The position numbers and the translations under genes are program-made. From Hydractinia symbiolongicarpus (Eukaryota > Cnidaria > Hydrozoa > Anthoathecata > Hydractiniidae): a stretch of 64,000 nucleotides of DNA. The DNA lies in NCBI RefSeq assembly GCF_029227915.1, contig NC_079882.1, forward strand, positions 24,495,001 through 24,559,000, written 5' to 3'. Shown here piece after piece: positions 23,745 through 38,070 of the stretch (position 1 is the first letter of the stretch; every line of letters begins with the position of its first letter). The notes beneath the pieces were generated by a model. It searched no databases, was not told the DNA's origin, and saw only the letters and a list, made by a program, of their open reading frames with translations.

Positions 23745-25441
23745 TCATAACTTCGTGTAATCATCAAAAGCATTTAAGTACTCTTGTACAGCAAAGTGGA
23801 TATATTGATACTGGTCCTAAATAAATAAAGGATTGGATGAAAAAAAAAACTCGCGAAGTTAAATGAAATAACAGTAAAGAAGATTTACTCGCGAATTGCA
23901 AAATACCGTAAGGGGATTACTTTTCACGAATGACTGTCGCAGGCTAAAAATCCAACTAAAAGAATGTTTTTCCGCATTTTTCTGACAAAGAAAGACAATA
24001 TACTGATAAATTTTTAAAGTTTAAAAATAGCTGTCAAGGTGACATGAAAAACAAGTAATTAAAAAACGATGTCTGGGGATACATGAACTTTTAACGAAAG
24101 AGGACACCTGTTAACTTATTATTTTCTTCAGAAATGACAATAATAACCCTACCATGTATTTGACAACATGAGGTCGTTGTATCCTCATTTTTTTGATCGC
24201 TTGAAACACATCAAACACTTTATCCACCTTAATGCGCTCAAGAACATGTATAATGGCAGCGAGGGCACCACTGCGTCCTATCCCGTCACTACACATTATA
24301 GTAATCGGACCCTGTCCGGACTGCTGTTGCCAACGTTCCAGTTGCGTTAGAAGATTTATTATTGCTTTGCATGAGTTTGGCACACGTGTCTCCGTCCATC
24401 CATGGTATTGGAAAAGTTTAACTTGAAATGAATTATTTGGATTCTAAACATAGGACAGTTAAAATAAGACATCACAGTTTTTAAACGAATCGAACTTCTT
24501 GTGGTCTGCTATTCCAAATAAAAATAACAACAAGCGTCTGTGTACTTCTCATCTGGATTTTGGACAAATAATTTTGTGCATCTTATAAACAACAGAATGT
24601 ATTTTAACTTCACTTTTTTTAAGATTTCCTTACGAAGCCTCAACACACACAGTTTAAGATGCATTTTTGCGCCTTGTGCTTGGAAAGTTGAATTTCTACG
24701 CAAAAAAACTCCACGAGTCATTTCAAAGCACAGCCTCGATATCAGGCAAACTTCTTCCAATTAAACAACAACACGAGACCATAAATGATCTTGCTTGTTA
24801 AACAAAATTAGATTGAATAGTTACCCTTGTATCTGTGACCTGGAAGTTTCTCACTACTAGCTCAGTTGGAGGCGTTCTATACATGGGCTTCAAGAAACTG
24901 TTTGTAGACATATCATCCTTTTTACTGGCAGGTAGAGCTTCAACTGATATCATCTCATAGTCTCGGACACCAGAGTCGGGCCAAAACTTCGCATAATCCT
25001 AAAAGATATAAATAACGTTTGCAAAATACTACTGTGATATTCACAAGTTCTCATAGTATTAACCTCAAAGTTGTCAGTTTTACGGCTAAAGGTGAAGTCT
25101 TTTAAACTTCGGTGTAATAAGATATAACATACATCGCCCTCGTCCACTGCATTCAGCATGATAATAGACGTTGTTCCATGTTCGCTCACCATCCTCCAGA
25201 AATCTATCACCGTCTTTGGCAGTGGACTCTGTGTCAGTATAAACGCGTTTCGTTGTCTGTAGCTATCCACATAAACCGCGTTTATGTAGGTGGTAGATTC
25301 TTTATCGTCCACAGGGAGCAACAAAACTCTATTAATATCAGCAGGGAGTGCAGTTGAGTATCTGTTTTTGTGTATGTTTTCAGGTTGTAAAGCAGAGTGG
25401 AATTCGCTTTTCGGTAGTATTGGACTGGCGTGATTTAACGT
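23745..25441 (-). other. Membrane-distal PTP domain (D2), altered active site
   Basis: Exons 25441-25133, 24998-24825, 24443-24153 and 23816-23745. The P-loop reads [10 protein letters not shown]: Cys and Arg are kept, but the usual His before Cys is Met. The WPD loop reads WTE, and the Q-loop glutamine position reads VKYMDQY. This pattern suits a weak or regulatory D2, as in many RPTPs. Confidence 0.85.
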
Positions 25442-28400
25442 CTAAACAACATAAAGCAGCATTAGATTAAAGAACGAACGAACGAACGAACGAACAGACG
25501 ACGAAAAAAATTAACCATACCTTCCACTGCTTTTCAAACCCTGAGACTTTGGAATCTGGTTCGATTTGGTCCAATTTTCTGATAGTTTGCCTTAATTCTT
25601 GCAACGGTACCTGAGTCTCACCAGTGAGCAAATATTCCACAATAGCGTCGTGAACGAATATATATTGTTCCTAGAGTTAGAATGGCAAAAAGATTAGTCA
25701 TGAAATAAAGTTTTTATGTAACATTTTTGACTCCAACTTAACACCATGTCCAGAAATCAGGTTTTGTTTGTTTGTTCGTTCGTTTGTTTGTTTTGCCAAT
25801 AATTTTCATATTTTTTTTTGTTCTCTTATTTACGTAATAAAATTAAAATAGAAAACATAAAACCAGCGAAGTATACAAATTCTTTGACACTGCTGTTTTA
25901 TTCGATCTTTCGAAATTAATTTCGGGAGCATGTTCTGAAAGACTGATAGACCAAACGGAAGAAAAATTAGAAAACTAATTACAAACAGAAGAAAATTAAA
26001 AAAAACTGTCTGCACAGTGGCGTACTTCCGTCTGGACCATCGCGATCCTTCTTCTTCTCATCACCGCTATTGTGTTAAAAATATCTACATCATTGTTGGC
26101 CTGAATTCGATCCAACATATTGTCGATGACAATATATGCACCAGTTCTCCCAACACCAGCACTAAAAATAGTTTTACAAGTTGCAGTAAATATGGGAACA
26201 ACTATAGGCGGAGGAGGGGGGGAGGGATTATTTTAAACCAACAGAACAAAAGTTATTAGATTATTTAGAAGCTGTACTTACGAACAATGGACAATAACCG
26301 GGCCTTCGTCAGGAATAGTATCTAATCGGACTTTCTTTCTGAAGTTTAAGATCGTCGTAGGATATAATGGCACTCCGTGATCTGGCCAGCCAGTAAAATG
26401 GAATTGTCTAACCTCTTGAATGTCACATGAATTCTAGACAAAAATTAAGTAGTGTTTAATAATATCATTTCTTAACAGCCAAAAACAAAATATATACTCC
26501 TATAAAATAGAATGAAATATTTCTATTATATGTGTGTTTTATGTTATTATTTTTTAAAATAATACTACAAAAACGGAAGTTGTAAACTCGATGAAATAAA
26601 AACATTTTCTTATGGCAAGAGCGCTTATTTACAAGATAAGTTACCTTTTGCTGACCAGCCAATTCTAATTTGAACGTACGAATGGTGTAGTCTGCAAACG
26701 GCTCATTCCGAACAAGTGTGACTATTATATCGCCATACTCCGTACAATCATCGGGCCAGTACTTGTGACATTTTAACTAAAAAACGTTTACGATTATTTA
26801 ATCACTAACAATTTTTTTAAAATTTAAGAGAAGCAAACTTTTGGTAGCGTTATAATATATGATCATTTCAGTGTGGGTTTAATCATGGAGGTATACCTCC
26901 ATGATTTAATCAAAATTTGGAGATTTTTGCGAGGGTTGATGTGATTGTCTTTCTGGATAATTTGACAAAGATTTACTAAAACTTTAATATAAATTGTCAT
27001 TTAAAAAAATTCAACATCTTGATATATCTGATTCGATTATTTTTATTGGCATTTAGTTTCACAAAAACTTGAAACAACAAATTACTTTGTTTTTTTCTTG
27101 TAAGTTCGTCAACATTACAATGGCAGTGGATCGAACTTCCCAAACCATGCGCCAGAAGTCATTAAAGGTGGCAGGTAATGGACCTAGAATCATTGAAAAT
27201 ACAGTAAAAAAACAATATTTAACGTATTTAGCAAGAAAATTGGAAGCAAACTTTATAATACTTTTATTGGGTAACCGCATGCACTGAATTTTCTCTAATA
27301 AGCGCCGGATACTTACTAAAAATGTCGGGTTTGGAAGGGGTGGCTTATTAGAGAAAACACGGTATACATGAAAGCTCTGTGTTAATGCGACGGAATTTTA
27401 CCTCATATCGGATAAAATGTTCGTTGAGTGTATTTTAGCTAAACATAAGAAAACAGGCGACACAAAAAACTTGCTATTGTGGTTTCAACATTTACCTTGT
27501 GTGGATATATAAGCATTTGGTTTCTTGTAACCCTAAAAAGGTATAAAGAGAGAGTGCTATACATATGTCACTCTTCGTCCGTTTGCATAAAGGGAAACAT
27601 TACTATGAACTCACGTCAATATATGAAGCGTTAATGTAGTCTGAGTTAGGTAAGCCATCTATGCTCGATAAAATCACTCTAGAATGATCATCTAAAAAAA
27701 ACACGCCAAATTTATTAACAGGCTGACCCATTGGAGGGGGGGCTTAGTTACAGGACAATTTGTTAATGAACGTATATACTATGGCCTCGCCTAATCTTAT
27801 TTTAGCTACCAATGGTGAAAACAATAAATTAAAAATTTACTGGAAACTACTTTATTGCATCCATCCGAAAATAGATACGAAATACAGCAGGTTGACTCGT
27901 ATGCAAAACACCGCCTAAAGGCTGTTTCCACTTTAAGGGATTTTTTCGCGAAATGGAACGGGTTTAACTTTTTGTTAGCGTTCTGTGTGGAAACAACAGG
28001 CAAAAAAATAGTCAACCAATCAGATTATTTATGTGAGAATTGCACAAAGTGCGATACTTTCTATATTAAAATATGCACAATAATATGAAGTGGAAATTAC
28101 CAGCAGAAAACCTTTTCCTGGAAATAAATACAGGTTAACTCGAAAACCAGAATGTACGCTGTAATTGGCACTTACATGCTACGATATTTGCGTATCTGTT
28201 TTTTGGTGCATTCTCGGGCAGATGAGCAATATCCCATGAGAATTCTTTCCCTATTTGTTGTTGATTGTACTCTGCTTTAAAGCCATTATTATCACTGCGG
28301 TGAAGTTTTGCGACTTGTTTTGGGAACAGCGTCGCTGCTATTGGTGGATGGTCTGGATGGACTAAATAGTCTCCACTCAGTGAAGCTGGCCGGTCGTGAA

Positions 28401-31400
28401 CTAATGGAACTGAAAAACAATATGAAATTTAAAACATATGCTTTCAGCAATAGAAACCAAAATTGATTTATAAAATAAAATTATAGTTTAAATAAAATTA
28501 TTGTACTTCAAATAAGACCCCCTTTTACCTATTTCTGAAGCTGTCCGAATTCTAATTAAACCAAGTTCATACGGATCCATCTTATCTTTTTTCTTTCTTC
28601 TTGAAGATCTTAAGAAAGAGAAACTCTGCCGTTACTACAACACACATACTTTGAATTTGAAAGTTCTGTCCCCTTTTAACTCTACTTAAATATACTATTT
28701 ATGTAGAGTTAAAGTTGCTTTTAGCATATAGGCCTAAAAATATTAGAAGGTTTAAAACCTCATGGTTCAAAATCTATCACTGCCTGCATTCTTAATCTGC
28801 ATTCTTAATCAGCATTTTTAATGTTAACCATATTTCGTATAAAAATTTAGAACACTGATATTTTTTCTGATAAACATAATGATAAAAGAGAAAAATATTG
28901 GATTCATTGCAAATATACGAAGTTTATCACACACGGTCAAGTGCTTCGGTGTCATATTGTGTCACTATTATATTCTGGTGCTGCAAAAGATCGAGTCAAT
29001 AATTTTCGTCAATCTTAATCCAACTCTAGAAGTGCTTGCTAAAGATGTTTCATTGAACTTTTTTTTTGCCAAAATTACCATTTAAAAGTTAGTAACGGAA
29101 ATATTTAACGTCCTTGGTGATTCCATCTTACGGCTGGCTCTTTCTCCCCTCCGACCGTAACTATGTTACATTACTGTTAGAGATACGTATAGCATTGCTC
29201 TAACTTGCCTGCCTACCACATAAGCAGGTTAGCGGTCAGACGGCACCAAATGGGCTAAAAACACTACATTTAAAGTGCGCCGGAGTGGGTACTCATACCT
29301 GAAACCTTGTGATTACTACCACTACACCATCTCCGCCTAAAACGCACAATTATCCCACAAAAGCAACCAATTACAGGCCTACCTCAAATACAACACAACC
29401 ACAACAATGATAACAACAAGCAACAAAAAACCTGCACCACCACCAATCAGCGCAGGCAATGGGATGGGAAAACCTTTAGGGTCCTCTGCCTTTTTACCTG
29501 AAACACAAAATGTTAAAGGACACTCACATAACTGAAACCAATTACGTCTCATGATGTTTTTCTGCTTTTAAATTTCAATTTCTTGTCTTGTGAGTGACTT
29601 GTAAAATGAATAAGAAAGATATGAAGTAACACGAGTGTTGGTATTTTTTTTTATAATCGTTAAATGCAATGTTTAATAAAAAAGTAAGCAATTAACAACA
29701 AGAGGAATTCACGTACTGGTTTTTGGGAGAACTATACTTGTAGCAGGTCCATACAGTTTATTCTAAAAAAATGTGCTCAAAGTATTACTGTTGATACATA
29801 GTACTAAAGAACTAGAATCCCTTATAAATCAACCAAAGCTCAACATGTACAAACTAGCCAACAATGTTTATGTTGAACTAATTTGATGATCACACCAAGC
29901 CATGTTAGCCATGAATGAATTAGAATATCAATTCGAATATAGTAATTTTTCTAATTTCTATATATTACTTTCTCGATTAATAACTTGTTTGTCAAAATAG
30001 CATACAGCTTAATCAAATAAATAAATTAAAGGCAGACCATATAAACACTATGAAAAATAATTATTTAAAAAAAAATGCTTGATGTTGGTCGACTTTTTTT
30101 ACCAATGAAAAACAGTAGTGACATATTGAAGAAGAACTACTTTGCTTATCACTAACATACTGCCAGGCAGCGAGGTGGATTCGATTCGTTGTCCCCAGAA
30201 TTGGGAGCCACACACGAACCCACAACACTACGTGCGGCAATATGCTAGTGATGGACTCAGATAGTGCATTCGTTTTCGGCTCCCAGTTCTGGGGACCGCG
30301 GGTCGAATTCCGCTCACTGCCAGCAGTATATTACCGACGAGTAAAGTATTTCCTCTTTAATATGACTCGCACGGATTATACTCGCCCGCGTTAATCAGAG
30401 GTCAGATCGAGGTGAATCATTCTCTGTTGAGAATGAAAAAGACGAATGTTGCATGATAAAGATTTACCTATGCACCGTACCGACATGTTGGCCTATTTTT
30501 AATTGAATTTTGAGCTAACGTATCGATAATGCTAGACTCGATTTACCACCAAAATGGTACATGCAAAAAAAATTTTGTGAGACTTGTTTATTCCTTTACT
30601 ATTAGACATAAATACTGGATTCCTTTTCCTAAAAATAATCTGCATTTTACTTGATTTAGAGAAAGCTAGGTAACACTACTGAACTAACTGTATCATAACG
30701 AACAGTTACCACAATATAAATCACATATTTGGTTCAATTTAATTCAAAATAAGATGTAATCCAGGATTGATCAATTAATATACATAAAAAACCTATTAGA
30801 TGACTCGCAAAAGTTAAATATCAAATTCCAAAGAAAACTTACACCATCTTTAACGGTCACAGCTCTGACATGCAACATGTAACTGGTTTCTGGAGCAAGT
30901 GGTTGATTTCTATACCCACCGTACGTTCCGCCATCTCCAACGACGAATTTAGCTGACGACTGCAATTTATCTCCATCGAGATTGGCAGTTATATAAAAAT
31001 TCTCATTATTTTTAATGGCTGTTTTATAATCGTTAATTTTGGCTGGCAACTGGACAATCTCTTTTCGAGTTCTTCTTTCTACTTTATTTGCATTGTCTCC
31101 CTCTAATATCTCAATGATAATGTCATAGGAGCTAAATAAAGGAAGCAGCCTGATACAAAAACATAGTAGAAACTGTGATGCAGTGGAGGGTTTGTTTTTG
31201 CTTGTAGTCACACAGGTTGCGTACCTATTTATGGCAACCAACATGCTGGTTGTTTTGCGAGATAAAATTGTTTACTTACTCAATTTTACCATTTTCTTGT
31301 GGGGCAGGTTTTAATTGAACTGGTATAGTGTTTGAAGTGATTTCTGATGGGTATGAAATGGGTGGTGCTGGCTCAACAGGAGCTAAAACAAAAACAAATA

Positions 31401-34400
31401 AAGAAAATAGAGTAAATTACAAATAACAAATAAATACAGGGAGAAAAAAATTGGTAAACGTTAATAGAGCCTTTCTCCCTGTTTTTCAGCATAAGAATAC
31501 AATTGGTTCAACAGGTATACAGTTGCATGTTCGCACTGATATGAAGCTAAAAAGGACTTTAATTGAAGTTAAAAATGGGGGCTCAAATAATGGTCCAGGA
31601 CCATTTCGCAGGACCTGCAGTGATAACAGTACAAATAAAGCCAAGCAAGTCATAATAATAATAATAATAATAATAATAGTAATGATAATAAATATTAGAA
31701 ACCATTAAAAGGAAATATTGATAAAAAAAATTACATTAAAACGAAAAGAGAGGATTCGATTCTTTTTCAACTCAAATAAAAGTCGTTTTCTCAATGACAT
31801 TGGCTTTACATTATTCAAAATAACAAACTCTACCTTTGACCTTGGTAATAATGAGAATATCAGGAGATGGAGAACCATAACCTTTAGAAGTCTTTGCATA
31901 CACTTTTACATTATATATCGTTCCAGGTTTAAGGCCAAAAATTCTCAAAAGTCTCTGTGTTTTATTTACTTCTACTTTATCCATGTGTTTGAATGATGGG
32001 TTGTATGGTTTGTAGCCATGGTAAACCACCTACCGATGAAGGAAACAGATGAATATTAATGACTACTGCAAGACATATCAAATACTTTTCCTAGGCTTAT
32101 CACACAGATTTCTTAAGAGTTATTGCACCCTGGTTCAGAATTCAGAAGCTGTAAAATTTCCTCTCACAGAACTCCCATGTGATCTTCAGTCCAAATGCAT
32201 AGTTTTACTTTTGTTTGATGAATTCTTTACCAATAACTACTTTAAATAATTCACAAAATTATAATTTCAAAAAAAATGTAAATCATCCTCACCTTGTACA
32301 TTGTTATGTTTCCATTTGGATAGTCCGGTTCGTCCCATTTTACAGACATCATTCTAGTTTCCTGCAAAGTTACAACTTTGACATTGGCTGGTGCGCCTGG
32401 CTTTCCCTCTGGAGTAACAACTGTTATTTCAACTCCTTCACCTTCTACGATAGTTGCTGCTTTCACAATGATCCGAAGTGGTGTGTGCGGTCGCAGATCA
32501 GTAAAAATATAACTCAGGGTGGTGTTTTCTACTTTCTTGGGATAATTATCGACTGGCGAAGGCAGTGCATCGTATTTAACATCGATAATGTAGTATCTTA
32601 AAATTCCAGGAATTCGTTCAGGTGGTAGCCAACTAATACTAACATAATCAGATGTTTTTGTTACAGTTAGATTAGAAACTTTGGCTGGTTTTTCTTCTCC
32701 TGTCAATATAACTTTAGGACGCGAAAATCCACTGCATATTGATAGAATGCAAGCCTTGATATTTATTTTATATTTAGTAAAAGGATCCACTTGTACAGTC
32801 AAAGTGTTGGTTGCGATATGTTCAGAAGGCGAAGAAACTAGAACCTCGGGAAATTTTTTTTCCTTAGTTCGAAGATTTTCAAGTTGAAGCATAAGGAAGT
32901 CAACGTCGCGAAAGCTTTTCCCATTTATTATATATGTTATTCTGATTGTCCTCGATGTAGGACTTTCCACTGTTTGCACAACAGGAACCTCAGGAACATG
33001 TACTATGATACAAAAAATCTTAAACTGGTACAGATCCTTGAAATAGTTTTAACACGTACACTACATCAATTAGTATATAAGCTACTACAAAGAAAAAACA
33101 AACACGTGATTACTTCGTTTTGTGCTGACCAAAATTGCACTGCTGTTTACACCAACACCGTTTGCAGTTTTTCCAGCAACTTTAACCTTATAAGTAGTAT
33201 TTGGTTTAAGACTACCCAGGGTCATTGCTTTAGCAGTCGTGAAGTTTGTTTGTGCAGAATTACTATCACCGTCAACTTCATAAGTAACAACATATCCAAG
33301 CAATGTTCCATAAACGAACTTTGGATCAATGTTTTGCCATTCAATTTGAATGCTTGTATAATTCATGCTTTTCATGTTTAAACCTGTCGGTGCCTTTCCA
33401 GGAACTAGAAAAATCAATAAAAATAGTCTGTTTTTTAGGAATAATTTATGCTATTACTTTTACATACAAGCAGCAAGCACTGACATGTTTATGTAATTTA
33501 CTAAAAATATACTAATTTATGTCAGCAAAATGTCATTCTTTATATTTATGCACGGATTTTTAGATTTTTAAGTCTTGATGGACGTAAAAAAAATTGAATT
33601 AAAAAAATGTTAATGTGGGTTTAATAATAATTCTGCAAACATTTTTTCAACATAAATAAATTGTTGATGTGAATTCTGGTTGACTGGAATACCACAAATA
33701 ACAGATTAAGTGCCCAGTGTCTAAATAACTACCTAGAATAAGCGCACAGTGCCAAAGAGCTATCTTACCTAATTAAGTTACCATGGTATTAGACTGGGGC
33801 CTTATTTGAACTAGTTGGGATACTCTGTAAATAATGATACAAGTTTTTATATATTCTAAAAGCAAACAACAGCCACTTAGTACAATTTAGGTACATTTTT
33901 AGGGTTGCGTCAAAATGATATTATCTGTTTTTCCTAGTGTTATACAACATCGTAGTATAGCTAATTGTTTTCGTGGAGGATGACGTCCAATTAAGTACCA
34001 AGTCATTTTAAGCGGGAACCTCTAAGAACGCAAAATTAAGTGCCAAGAGAATTTAATTGGTCATTTTTGGTATCACGAAAAAATCCTAACATGGTGAGGT
34101 TCCATATAAATCCCGTAAAAAGTCCCAATTTTAAGGGTTGAGTGTAGAAATTTTTTATTAAAGAATGTTTTTGCAACTAAATTTATGTTTATTGTCACAC
34201 TGAAAATATACCACAACTACAAATGTAACTGTTATTTCTGTTCTTTTTATCCAAAGATACGCAACTTGTGTATCAAGGAATGTAAACAAAACTCACCAGT
34301 ACCAACTACAAACACTGAACGCAGGATAGACTCGCTACTCCTCCCCAAACTTTTCATTAAAATTTTTACGTCGTACTGTTTCCAAGATAGTAATTTTGAT

Positions 34401-37400
34401 ACGGTGTAATCATTAGCACTTCCAACATCAATTTTTACCCATGTGTCAATAAGATATTGTTGTTTATAAAACAACACAAAATTCATGCCTTTTACATCTG
34501 AGCTCTAAAACCAATAAAATAGTTCATTGTGAGCAAGCACACCTTGTTTGAGCAAAATTTTGAAAAGCATAGTCTCAGAATGCATAAAGAAATACTAAAA
34601 TACTAACTACATTCCACTGGATATAAAAACTGTTGGGGACTCTGCTTTTCAATGCTGTAATGACTGGTGGTTGTAATGGTCCTATAAAAAAATGAAAACC
34701 TTTTATCAAAAGAAGAAAAATTTTCTGATCAACTATGCCATAATCCATTTGTCATTGTTTACTTAGAAAAATGTTTAATATTTTCTTAATGCAGTTTAAC
34801 TTCCAAAAAACTGATCCTGCTTGAGAGCTCGATTTACCTAAACAATGACATTTTACCTTGATTTTGAAACAAATACATGCAAGAAGACTTACCACTGGCA
34901 GTGGATACTTTTATCTCTTGCGAAAACGGACCTAACACAGAGTTCGAAACAGCTGCAACTTTGAACAAATACTCAGTATCACGCTTTAAACCTTTTACAA
35001 CTCTGTGAAGGTCTTTTGTTGGTGAGCTATGTGAGCTTTTAAAGGCTTCTTTACCTGCTGCATAAAAGATTTGATAACCTTGAAAACCTGTAGGTATGTA
35101 TTTCGAAGGCAATGCACTCCATTGTAACCCTATTGACGTAGTGGTTAACACATTCGCAAATGTCAGATTCGCAGGAGCAGCACCTGGTGCTAAAATTAAA
35201 ACAAAGAAGATTTCAAAACACGAAGTTTGAAAATATTCAAATTGCTAAATTCATTTTATATGCTAACCTGTCCCAGTAACAAGAACTGTTTTTGTGTTTG
35301 ATGACATGTTGTACTTGAAGTCAAATAAAAGTACAAAGACTTCGTATTTTGTCCATGATAACAAACTAGGGATATCAGCCTCAGTTTGAAGATTTTTATT
35401 TGTGAAGCCAATTTGCATCCATTTATTCCTCGATCCTTCCTGTCGATAATGTATTGAAATACTGAACACTCCTTCATCTAAATCTGACGGATTCTAAAAC
35501 AAACAAGGAATTTTATTTTTTTATAAACTAAATGCAAAAATTCTTAGATTTGTTGTTACTTTCATAAAAATCACATGTGATTATTCTAACACACTGGTAT
35601 CAACATCATTTCTAAAATTAAAATTTTGGTGGCGAAATGTGGTAGTTGTATTACGCAGTAGCTGTACGTACGCTGTAATTATTTTATGTCAGTGGAACTA
35701 TCTTTGTTGCATGTTTGCATGTACTGCATGTCACATTATCTCTTAATAATGTGTAATGTTTTTGTATACTTTTACTGTATTTGTGGCAATCTGTAACTAT
35801 GCAAATATATAATATCAAATAAAAATGTATAATAACAATCAAAACAACAAAGCATGCCATAAAACTACTTTCGTGCAACTGCAGGTCAAACCATTAGTTG
35901 TTTTTAAATATACATATTCTATGTTTTAAACTTCATCTTTGTCCTATACATAAATAGGAATGATTATAGTTATAGGGTTTAAATGTCAGTTGTGAAGAAG
36001 ACCTTTTATGAATTTCCTTAAATAAAATTAGTTTTCTGGTTTGACATTATTTAGCAGTAGTGACCTATATTTGTAATATTTTGTGCAAGTTGTTCCTAAT
36101 TTTATTATTCACTTGTGAAACATCTACTATTTTATTCAAACAAACATTTTTTCACATTATAAATTACAGTCAAACCAGTGTATAACAATCACCTAAGAAA
36201 ACCATAAATATTTATGTTAAAGACGAGTGACTGTTATTTGACGATTTTTAAACTTTAAAATAGTACAACTTTATCTTATTATCATGTAGTATGCGAGTTA
36301 TATTTATTGAATATTTTACAGGACATACAAAGTTTGCTTCAACAAAGTTTTCACAAAAACAAAAACAATGTGCTTTAAAGGTGTGCAACATTGGTTACTT
36401 GTTGGCTATATACTGGTTGTGTAATAGAGCCACTGGTTTCATTAAAGAGAGGGTCAAAAGAGGCAGGTTAATTTATTACTAAAAATTGCAGGGCTGCAAT
36501 TTGAAAAGCATGCCAAAATTTAAAAACTTTTTGAGAATTTGACCAATGCAAGATAACAACTGATAGCCATTTTCAACTGGTTTATACGGGAAATCAGCAG
36601 CTCTGAATGGCTAAAAAGCCTTAACGACAGGCTTTATACAGCATAAACAGCATATAACTTTTAAACTCATAGCAACTATAATGGTAGCTATAAATATAAA
36701 CAAATAACATCGCCAGAGAATCGTTAAAACATAGCTACATAAATGCAGATTCAAAAATCAAGTTGCAGTAAAATCTTGAATCACTCTGCCAGAAAAACAG
36801 CCATTACAGCGACGTCTGTTCAAATCATGTTTCTCAATAAAGTGGTCACAAAAACATTGAAAGTTTAAAACTTCCTTTACAAAATATCACAAACTCCACA
36901 TCCATTTCATCAAGAAATGTTGATAATTTTAAATCCATGTTCGATGGTGTACACATAAATATCTGTGTTTTCAATATAAACATTCATCAGGACATGGCGT
37001 AGAATTTTTGTGATAAACTTTGGATCAAGAAACGTTTAAAAAATATTATATATGGTTATTTGAATGTTTTGTTTTCTTTTGGTATATGTATTGAAAAAAT
37101 TAAAGCAATAAAATTTAAACCAACTCCGTTTTTTAAGCCAATCCTTTTAGTTTCACTATATCTTAAATCAATCAGGTTTTTTAAAAGCTTCTACTACAAG
37201 TTTTTACAAGAGATTGTAATTTCCTTATAGCACTGTGGAATATAAAATAGGTAGAGATAGCACATTATCAAGAGTGCTAATGATCTTAATACATGGACAA
37301 AAAATACAATCCTAAACGTACTATTCATTCTTCAAGACTGGAGTGACCCTGCACTTGTTCCTACTACAAGCTTTTACACTTATGTAATTGTCTGATGACA

Positions 37401-38024
37401 ATAAGGAACACAATATGGCTAGAGAATACAAATGTTTTCTAACAGTGCCAGTGAGAATAAACAAGTGCAATCATTGCATCTTAGACCTATAACCCATATT
37501 TATTTACCTTTGTTTCTTAAAGTCCCAACAACTGTAACCTCAAAAACTCGTCCTAGACGGCCAAAACTAGAGATAGCCGTTAGAGCACTTTCTTTTTAAC
37601 ATGGGCACCCGTCTTAAACAGTGACTATTTTTGATTTCCTTAAGTGGCCATTATACACAGGTTTGGCTGTATATTGTATTACCAGTACAACTAATCAATA
37701 ATCCCAATTAATGAATATTGATGTCCATGCAATATTTCTAGCCATACATACAACAGATATAAACAAAAGACACATAAATATAAAAAAGTGTATTTATTAC
37801 TTTTTTAAGCATGCCTTTCACACTTAGTATTAATAACACTTTTTAAAACATGTGTGAAACAAACATACAAACCTCCCAAACAAGATGCATAGTGTTTGGC
37901 TTTGTAGACTCAGCCACTTTAATAACAGGTGGGTTTTCAGGACCTACAACACAAAAGTTTAAAATTTATACATATGACAGAAAAGAAGCAAATCCGCATC
38001 AATCAAAAAAACTTTAATCAGTTG

Positions 38025-38070
<46 letters not shown>

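Noticed and set aside
32884-33381. 165-codon plus-strand open frame
   Set aside because: Overlaps phosphatase FN3 exons on the other strand; no domain of its own.
38020-38070. Telomere-like TTAG repeat
   Set aside because: The unit is the tetranucleotide TTAG in an intron, not TTAGGG or TTAGG.
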